From contig CAJNDS010002302.1 in the NCBI GenBank assembly GCA_905221605.1, forward strand, positions 764,022 to 828,021: a DNA stretch of 64,000 nt, read 5' to 3'. The notes below the pieces were generated by a model. That model searched no databases. It was not told the origin of the DNA and saw only the letters and a list, made by a program, of their open reading frames with translations. This document shows positions 12,001-21,000 of this stretch, piece by piece. The translations under genes were made by a program, and so were the position numbers. This DNA is from Symbiodinium natans. Taxonomy: Eukaryota > Sar > Dinophyceae > Suessiales > Symbiodiniaceae. Each line of letters starts with the position of its first letter. Within the stretch, counting starts at the first letter, position 1.

Positions 12001-15000
12001 CCCCGAACCCTAAGCCCCAAACCCTTATAAACCCAAACCTCTGAACCCTAAACCCAACAGGTTCAGGGTTGAGGGTATAGGGTTTATCGGGTTTGTTGTG
12101 TAATGTTTAGGGCTCGGGATGTAGCGTTTAGTTTGAGCTTTTGTAATAACCTTACACCCATCAGCCCTGAGAACCTTCTAGACACCCATTCGTTTTAGGG
12201 TTTAGGGTTTAGGGTTGTTTAAGGAACCCGAAACCCTGAAGGCTGAACACCCCACGCCGTCAGCTTGCCAACGTCCGACCGAAACACACTGCCGTGCTAG
12301 CACCCTCCCACCCTCACCTGTCACGCACCCCTCCCCCCAAAACAAATCTAAAGCCCAACCAAGCTAAGCCCAAAAATCCCTCAACACTCAGCCCGAAGCC
12401 CTAAAGCCCGAAACCCTAAGCCCTAAACCCCCAAACCCCTAAACCAATAACCCCCTAAACCCCTAAACCCCGAAACCCCGAAACCGCTAAACCCCAAACC
12501 CCAAACTCCAAACTCCAAAACTCCAAAACCCTAAACCCTAAACCCCAAACCCTAAGCCCTAAGCCCTAAGCCCTAAACCCTAAACCCTAAACCCTTGGGT
12601 CGGAAGGCCGGGGCCTCCTCGCCAAGCTCACCGACTTCGGGCTTTGCCGCTTTGGCACCGAGGCCTCCGGAGATTGGCCGCTTGGTTCGAAACCCTATAG
12701 GGTTTAGGGTTTAGGGTTTGGGGTTTAGGGTTTAGGGTTTAGGGTACCCGACGGCCGGTCTAGGGTTCAGGGGTTTAGGCTACACCGTGAACCTACAGTC
12801 CTCCATCAAAGCATGCCTGAAACCCTGTAACTGTTTCTATGTTATTTGTTCCGTATACTTGTCCCAAACCCCAAATCCAAAACCCGCAGTGTCCATATAC
12901 GCAGTCTTCACATGTCGTCCCTTTAGGGTCTGAGGTACCATGGACCCTTCTTGGAGGTTCTCGGGCAACAGGCCGGGTACGTAAGTCTAGCCGTAGCCGG
13001 CGACTGGAACCTTCAAGTAAAGGCGTCTCACCCTTTATCCCTGGCCCCGGCAAAAAGCAAGGCGACTTACACGCTAATCGTCCTAAAGGTCCTAAACGTC
13101 CTAAGAGTCCTCAACTTGCAAAAAACTTCCTCAAGGTCCTCAAAGCCCGAAACGTCCCAAACCCGACACCCTAACGAACTACTTCTCAGTTGTTTTTTGC
13201 ACCCAGCTCCCAGGACCTTCGGCGCTCCCCCAGGCACGCCTGCCTACATCGCCCCGGAGGCGCGCACGGTTTAGGGTTTAGGGTTTAGGGTTTAGGGTTT
13301 AGGGTTTAGGGTTCAGGGTTTAGGGTTTAGGGTTTAGGGTTTGGGGCGTAGGGTTTCGGGTTTAGGGCTTGGGATTTCGGGTTTAGGGCTTGGGACTTCG
13401 GGTTTAGGGCTTAGGGTTTAGGGGTTTCGTGGCTTAGGAATTGAGAGTTGAGGGCTGGGTTTAGGCAGGAGGGCCCGATAGGAGCATCTCGGGGCTCACC
13501 TGCGCGTGAACAAGGGCCCAGGAGGTAAATTTGGGCCATCTTGAAGGTTGTATTGGGTTGGGGGGTTCGATAGGGTTTGGGTTTAGCTGCTTGGGGTTTA
13601 GGGTTTAATCAGGGGTAGGGTTTTGGGTTTAGGGCTTGCGGGCCTTCGGGTTATTTTCGGCTTGTAAGTTCGGGGCTTCAGGGCGTATTGGGGTTAGAGT
13701 TCCTAACCCTAATCCCTAAACCCTGAATCCCCAAAGCTTGGACCTTGAGCCCGTCTAGAATCTTGTGGTGTATGGGGGCTGCTCTAAAGGTCCTCTTTTT
13801 GTGATTGATGGAGTTTGGGGATAAGAGTCCCTTAAGCCTTAAAAGGGGAATCGTTATGCTAACAAGGGAGCCTACCTTAGGGTTAGGGTTTAGGGTTTCG
13901 GGTTTAGGGTTTAGGGTTAGTCTTTGGGACAAGATGTAGTTCAGGTCACGCTAACCCCTAAACCCGGATAAACCCTAAACCCTAAACCCTAAACACTAAA
14001 CTCCAAACCCGACACTCCAAACCCTAAACCCCAAACCCTAAACCCGAACCCTAAACTCCGCATCCGAGGTCATCCGGGGCCAAAGTTACGGCAGGGCTGC
14101 CGACTTGCACCGTGGCGGCATCGCGTGGAGGGGCTTGTTTTTAGGGTTTAGGGTTTAGGGTTTAGAGTTTAGGGTTTAGGGTTTAGGGTCTTAAGGTGGG
14201 ACCCGGGGTCTGTCTTCATTATCTTTTTTCAGGTGCTGCTGTAGACTCCCTTAAAACCTTGCAAAGCAAAAAACTCCCTGTTGATTCCTAGAGTACTTTG
14301 GGGCCTTGTAGTTCAGCACGTCCAGGGTGGGCTCTTCGCCTTCTCATCTGCCTGACTGCTGGCTCAGGGTTTCGGGTTCAAGCTTTGCCTGCGGGGTAGG
14401 ACCTGGCCTTTACAAGAAGTGCTTTGGGGCCCAAAAAGCCCTAAAAAAGAGCCCTTGGAGCCCGCAGGGTAAGACTTCTAAACCTCAACCTCTAAGCCCT
14501 AAACCCCAAACCCTCAACCCTAAGCCCTAAACCCTAAACCCTAAGCTTTTGAGGTTTCAGGGTTATGTTGGGCTGTGAGGCCTTATTTTCGCCCTGAATG
14601 TTCCAGGTACGGAGAATCCCCGGAGTGAGAAGAGAGTTTTTAGGGTTTAGGGTTTAGGGTTTGGGGTTTAGGGTTTAGGGTTTAGGGTTTAGGGTTTAGG
14701 TTTGGGGTTTAGGGTGTAGGGTTTCGGGTTGCAAGTGGCATGGCTGCTCCACCTTGGGTGCTTGCAGGCTACAATTCCCGCGCAGCCTGGAGGATCAAAC
14801 TCGTCTTCTCCAGCCGAGACTAAGGAGATTAGGGTTTAGGTAGGGTTTAGGGCTTAGGGCTTAGGGTTTAGGGTTTATAACCGGGAGACCGGCACTTCTT
14901 CGGCCTCGCCTGCCCGCAGGGACACAGCCAGAATTGGGTGAAACCCAGGCCGGTGGCAGCAGGCACCTGCCTGCACTCCGAATGCAGAGGACTCGGCATC

Positions 15001-18000
15001 GCCTCCCGCAGTTGTTTAGGGTTTAGGGTTTAGGGTTAGTAGTGGACATTCCTTGGACATCCTTCGTTGAAATATCCTCGCCCTGTTCGAGTGGCGGCAC
15101 GGTTTCGAATTTAGGGTTTCGGGTCTGGGGTTATAGGGTTTAGGGTATCAGCATCCTCATCTGATCTACCCGACATGTTGCTAAACACACACATTGTAGC
15201 ACCCAAGAAAACGCGTTTCTAGTTCAGATAGGCCCCCCACCCCACTTCGGGGGGTTTTAAGGGCAGTTATATGGGCCTTTTGGTCGTGTGGTCCCTTACC
15301 TCCTTTCAAGAGTTCTGAAGTAATGGCCCTTGGGTTGTGCAGGGTAAATAACGGGTATATACGGGGTGCCCTTTTACGGGCCCATGCTAAAATAGTGACC
15401 ACGCAACTGCCCTTGCGGGTTCTTGGAAAGTGATACGGGCTCAGAAGTTGCCCTAAACCCTAAACCCTAAACCCTAAACCCTAAACCCTAAACCCTAAAC
15501 CCTAAACCCTAAACCCTAAACCCTAAACCCTAAACCCTAAACCCTAAACCCTAAACCCTAAACCCTAAAGGACCCATCTAGTATTGCTGGTTGTGGCCAA
15601 CTAGGGGCTTTCATATTCCGCGTAACACTGGCCTTGAACCTTCAACTTGACTCTGAACCCTGAAGTCTGCTTTCCAACACCCAGCGCGCGACCCTAAACC
15701 CTAAACCCTAAACCCTAAACCCTAAACCCTAAACCCTAAACCCTAAACCCTAAACCCTAAACCCTAAACCCTAAACCCTAAACCCTAAACCCTAAACCCT
15801 AAACCCTAAACCCTAAACTGAAGCCCAAGAAGAATCTGAAACTTTGAGCCTAGTAGGGTTTAGGGTTTTGCATTTGGCGATTGCAACCTTCCCTCGGTAG
15901 GCCCGTGGGACATTTTACATTTTCCCTTCCTGTGCTTAGGAGGACTATACTTAGGAGTATCTTTCAGAGGGCTTTACGGGCCATCCTCGTGCGTGTGCCC
16001 CCAAAACCCAAAACCCTAAACCCCAAACCCTAAACCCTAAACCCTAAACCCCAAACCCTAAACCCTAAACAGGTACTCTTTCGGAGCACTGATCTGGCTA
16101 ATTCTCACCGGCGGCCTCATTGTGGCGTGGCGAAGGGTGAGTTGTTGGGCAAGGCTACTATTTGCCTAAGAACCCCCCCCAAAAAATATGAAATAAACAT
16201 CCCTATATTTTGGAATGTTCCCACTTGTACTAACAGGCCTTAATAGGGACTAGAGCACCCCCTATTATAATCCCTAAGAACCCCCCCCCACCAACAAATA
16301 TAAAACAACAATCCCTATACTGCCTTTATAAGCAAGAAGATTTTGTGTTTCTTGTTGTGTTCTTAAGCAACTAGTAGAAGAAGGCGGAGGCTGATGGCTG
16401 AGGTTTTTGGGGTGCGTTTCAGGGATTCTCTTTCTGAATTCTTCTCTTTCTTTTCCTATACCCGCAACCCTGAACATCCTCCTTAATTATATGATATACC
16501 CAAGTAGCCCCATTATCATCATATAATCCTAGGGACCCGTATAGGACATCCCGTAGCCCCGAGTGCATTCCTTAGTGGCTGAGTGGTACTCTTCAGCCAT
16601 TTTTGGTTTCTGGGCTCCCACCCCGAGAAGGGTACCCAGCTTCTGGTTATGGGGATACCACGATTCTGTTTGTACCCAACAAGCAAATTGCTGCATGGCG
16701 CTGGGGTTAGATCTTGCGTCGTGCGCCCCTCAGACCCGAACCCCCCATGTCAATTGAGCGCCCCTAGCCCTTCACGGCTAACATAAACCCAGAGCCCGAA
16801 GCCCCAAACCCCTAAACCCCCTAAACCCAAATGAAACCCCTAAACCCCTAAACCCCGAAACCCCTAAATCCCTAAACCCTAAACCCCCAAGGCGACTGCC
16901 GGAGAGCCCAAGATCGAGCCCCCATGTGCGCACATGGCGCCCCGGCAGGTGTTGCCATGAGGGCCCTACGGAGAGTGGAGGGGGGGTTTCGGGTTTAGGG
17001 TTTAGGGTTAGGGTTTAGGGTTTGGGGTTTGGGGTTTGGGGTTTAGGGTTTAGGGTTTAAGTTTTAGGGTTTAGGGTTTAGGGTTTAGGGTTTAGGGTTT
17101 AGGGTTTAGGGGCACTTTTGCTGAATTCATCTGGGATCGGGGTTCCCTTACTGACGAAAGTTTCGACATTCTGAAGTTCTTCTCAGTACTAAACCCTACA
17201 TCCTAAGCCCCAACTGCAAACCCTAAAGCCCTCTCGTAAGAAGCCCACAGGTTTAGGGGGCGACTCGTGACTGGGGCTTTTCGTTGTGCAGGCATTGGTT
17301 TTGGGGGATTGGGGTTTAGGCTCTAGGCTTTATTTAGGGTTTAGGGTTTCGGGTTTCGGGCTTTGGTTCTAAACTTCTAAACCCTAAACCCAGAGCCCCT
17401 TAAACCCTGGACCCTTAAACCCTTGAACCCTTAAACCCTTAACCCCTTCACCCTTAAGCCCTTAGACCCTAGAACCCTTAGACCCTTGAACCCTTAAACC
17501 CTTTATTCCCTGAACCCTAAATCGAAAAACGCTCAGCCCTAAACCCTACTGTAAACCCAAAACCCAAAACCCAAAACCCAAAACCCTAAACCCTAAACCC
17601 TAAACCCTAAACCCTAAACCCTAAACCCTAAACCCTAAACCCTACACCCTAAACGCTAAACCCTAAACCCTAAACCCTAAACCCTAAACCCTAAACCCTA
17701 AACCCTAAACCCTACACTGTAAACCCTAAACCCTACACCCTAAACCTTAAACCCTACACCCTACACCCTGAGGCGCACAAGTGGGACTATTCGGCCTTGG
17801 CCTCCAACTGCAAGTTGCCCCTGAGATTGCAGAGGGTTCGGGTTTAGGGTTTAGGGTTTAGGGTTTAGGGTTTAGGGTTTAGGGTTTAGGGTTTAGGGTT
17901 TAGGGTTTAGGGTTTAGGGTTTAGGGTTTAGGGTTTAGGGTTTAGGGTTTAGGGTTTAGGGTTTAGGATTTTGGGTTCAGGGCTGAGGGTGTCGGGTCTT

Positions 18001-21000
18001 AGGGTTTAGGGTTTACAGTTAAGGGTTCAAGGCTAAGGGTCGAGGGTTTAGGGTTAAGGGTTGAGGGTTTCGGTTCAGGGTTGAGGGTTTACTTCAGGGT
18101 CAGGGTTGAGGGTTTAGGGTTTAGGGTTGATTATCGTTTTCCCAATGAACGCTGCAACTGTTATGTTAGGGTTCAGGGGTTTAGGATATGCGGTTTAAGG
18201 TTTACTGATTCAGTGGGCTTTCCATTTACGTTTGGCTTCGGGTTGCGAGGGGATGAAGAACGGGTTCAATGTTGGGTAAGGGTTTAGGGTTTGGGGTTTA
18301 GGGTTTAGGGAATGGGGTTTAGGGAATGGGGTTTAGGGTTTAGGGCTTTTGGTTTGGGGTTAAGGTTGTTGATTTTTCAGATCAGTGGCTTCCCTTAGGC
18401 TTCTTCAGCCTGAGCTTCGCCTTTTAAACCGCCAAAATCCTAAAACCCTAAACCTAAGCCCTAAACCTTAAACCTTAAACCCTAAACTTCCGAGAGCCTT
18501 GCAAGCTCAGGATTGCGGCGTGCATCCAGCACCCAGAGGCAGGGCTGGCACACTGGGGTTTAGGGTTTAGGGTTTAGGGTTACGGTAGGGTTTAGAGTTT
18601 AGGGTTTAGGGTTTAGGGTTTAGGGTTTAGGGTGTAGGGTTTAGGGTTAAGGTCTTGGTTGAGACCTTTTTAGGTGCCAGGCGTCTGGCACCACCGCTGT
18701 GCAGATCCAAAGTTCACGGGCTCATCAGCACACCGAAGCAAGAAACACCCGAGACCCACCCCCAAACCCCAAGCCGAAAACCCTAAACCTGAGCCCTAAA
18801 CCCTAAACCGTAAAACTCTACGAAATCCTAAACCCTAAAACCCTACGAAATCCTAAACCCTAAACCTAAAACCCTACGAAACCGTAAACCCCAAACCCTA
18901 AACCCTAAACCCTAAACCCCAAACCCTAAACCCTAAACCCCATGCCCTTGGCCTTAGCACTGAAGCACCGGACCTCCCACACAGGAGTAGCCGCGTCACA
19001 CCCCGAGCCAAGATGCCCAACCTGCAACTGTCCAAGCTCTCCGTCAGCCTGTTTAGGAGTTAGGGTTTAGGGTTTAGGGTTTAGGGTTTAGGGTTTAGGG
19101 TTTAGGGTAAAGTTTAGGGTTTAGGGTATAGGGTATTGTTCAACCTAAACACTCTACAATCATAATTTGTCGGCATGCTGGACACTCTCACGCTCTACAT
19201 TCTGAAGCATCCTTTCAACTTTGAACTTTCAAAACCGTCCAGGCATCAAGCGACTAAACCCTAAACCCTAACCCTAAGCCCTAAACCCTAAACCCTAGAC
19301 CCTAAACCCTAAACCCTAAACCTTAAACCCTAAGCCCTAAACCCTAAACCCTAGACCCTAAACACTAAACCCTAAACCCTAAACCCTAACAGCCCTAAAG
19401 CCGAAAGCCCTTAAAGCCCCTTGCCTCTGAAGCTGTATGAGCACCCTGTAAAATCGGCCCTTGTGACTGTCCTCTTCTACCCTGAACCCTAAACCCTAAA
19501 CCCTAAACCCTAAACCCTAAACCCTAAACCCTAAACCCTAAACCCTAAACCCTAAACCCTAAACCCTAAACCCTAAACCCTAAACCCTAAACTTTGGCCC
19601 TAAACACTAGACCCTAAGCCCTAAACCCTAAACCCTAAACCCTCAACCTTAAACCCTAAACCCTAAACCTTACAGCCTTAAAAGTACGGCCATGGTTGTC
19701 AGAGTAGACCTTGACGTCCTAAACCTCTCGCAGGAGAATGGTGCCCGGCCCCTACCTTCTGCAGAGCAGGAGGACCAACAACAGAACAGGGGGCCTTCTT
19801 ATGTCTCTAAACCCTCTAGACCCTGAACCCTCTAGACCCCAAAACCCTCTAGACCCTAAATCCTAAGCCCTCTCGACCCTAAACCCTGGACCCTGCACCC
19901 TCTAAACCTTAAGGCTTGAGAACCCGAAAACCCTAGGTATTCCTACATCAACATTTCGGTTTCTGTACCTCAGCCCTGCGCTCGTTGTTTAACCGCGAAA
20001 CTGAAGCCCTAAGAACCCTAAACCTTAAACCGCGAAGGAGCTGGTACTAGACCTCACAAAGGAGGAGGCGGCGTTATGGAGCCACATACTTGTGGCGGTT
20101 TGGGCTTTAGGGTTAGGGTTCAGGGTTTAGGGTTGAGGGCCACACAGTCTAAACCTTAAGCCGCGAGCCGTAACCTATGACCGTCGGGCCGCGGACATTG
20201 GAGTGCGTGTTGAGGGGTTCAGGGTTTTCAGGCTTAGTGGTTTTCATCCCGATGGTGGGTTCAAGGTCTTTGGGTTTCGGGTGAAGGGTATGGATGAAAG
20301 GGTTTACTTGGGGCATATATCGTTCAGGGTTCAGAGTCTTAAGGTTTGTGGGTTCTGGGTATACTGTTCGTGACTTCTCACACGAGGCCCTACGATCGTT
20401 AAACCCCAAGCCCTGAAACCTGAAACCCTAAACCCTAAACCCTAAACCCCAAACCCGACGTTCACACCTAAAACCCTAACCCTAAACCCTACGTCCTAAA
20501 CCCAAAACCCTAAAACCCTAAAACCCTAAACCCTAAGCCTTTTCTGAGAATTCTGCAGACCCTCGAACCCCAACTCTCCTGGAGGCCTCCGGTCGCCCTT
20601 CACTAGAGGAGCTGCGGAGGCGTCGGAACGGGGGGGGGACTTGTGGGGGGTGGGGTTCAGGGTTCAGGGTTTTGGGGACCTAAACCCTAAACCCTAAACC
20701 CTGAACCCTAAACCCTAAACCCTAAACCTTAAACCCTGAACCCTGAACCCTGAACCCTGAACCCTGAACCCTAAACCCTGAACCCTAAACCCTAAACCCT
20801 AAACCAACCCGAAACCCTAAATCCAGACCCTAGGCCCTGGAAGCCAACAGCCTCACGAGGTATCCTGCGCTGCTTCCACTACGTCTGCCGCCGCCCAAAG
20901 CCGGCGCTAAGGAGGTGCAGAAGGGTTCCCAAACCCTAAACCCTAAACCCCAAACCCAACCCTAAACCCTAAACCCTAAACCCCAAACCCTAAACCCTAA

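Noticed and set aside
14771-15015. Extra kinase exons (a frame reading LQFPRSLEDQTRLLQ resembles an alpha-G/alpha-H region)
   Set aside because: It would come before alpha-F, out of domain order, and both flanks are TTTAGGG, as inside an intron. Kept only as intron content.
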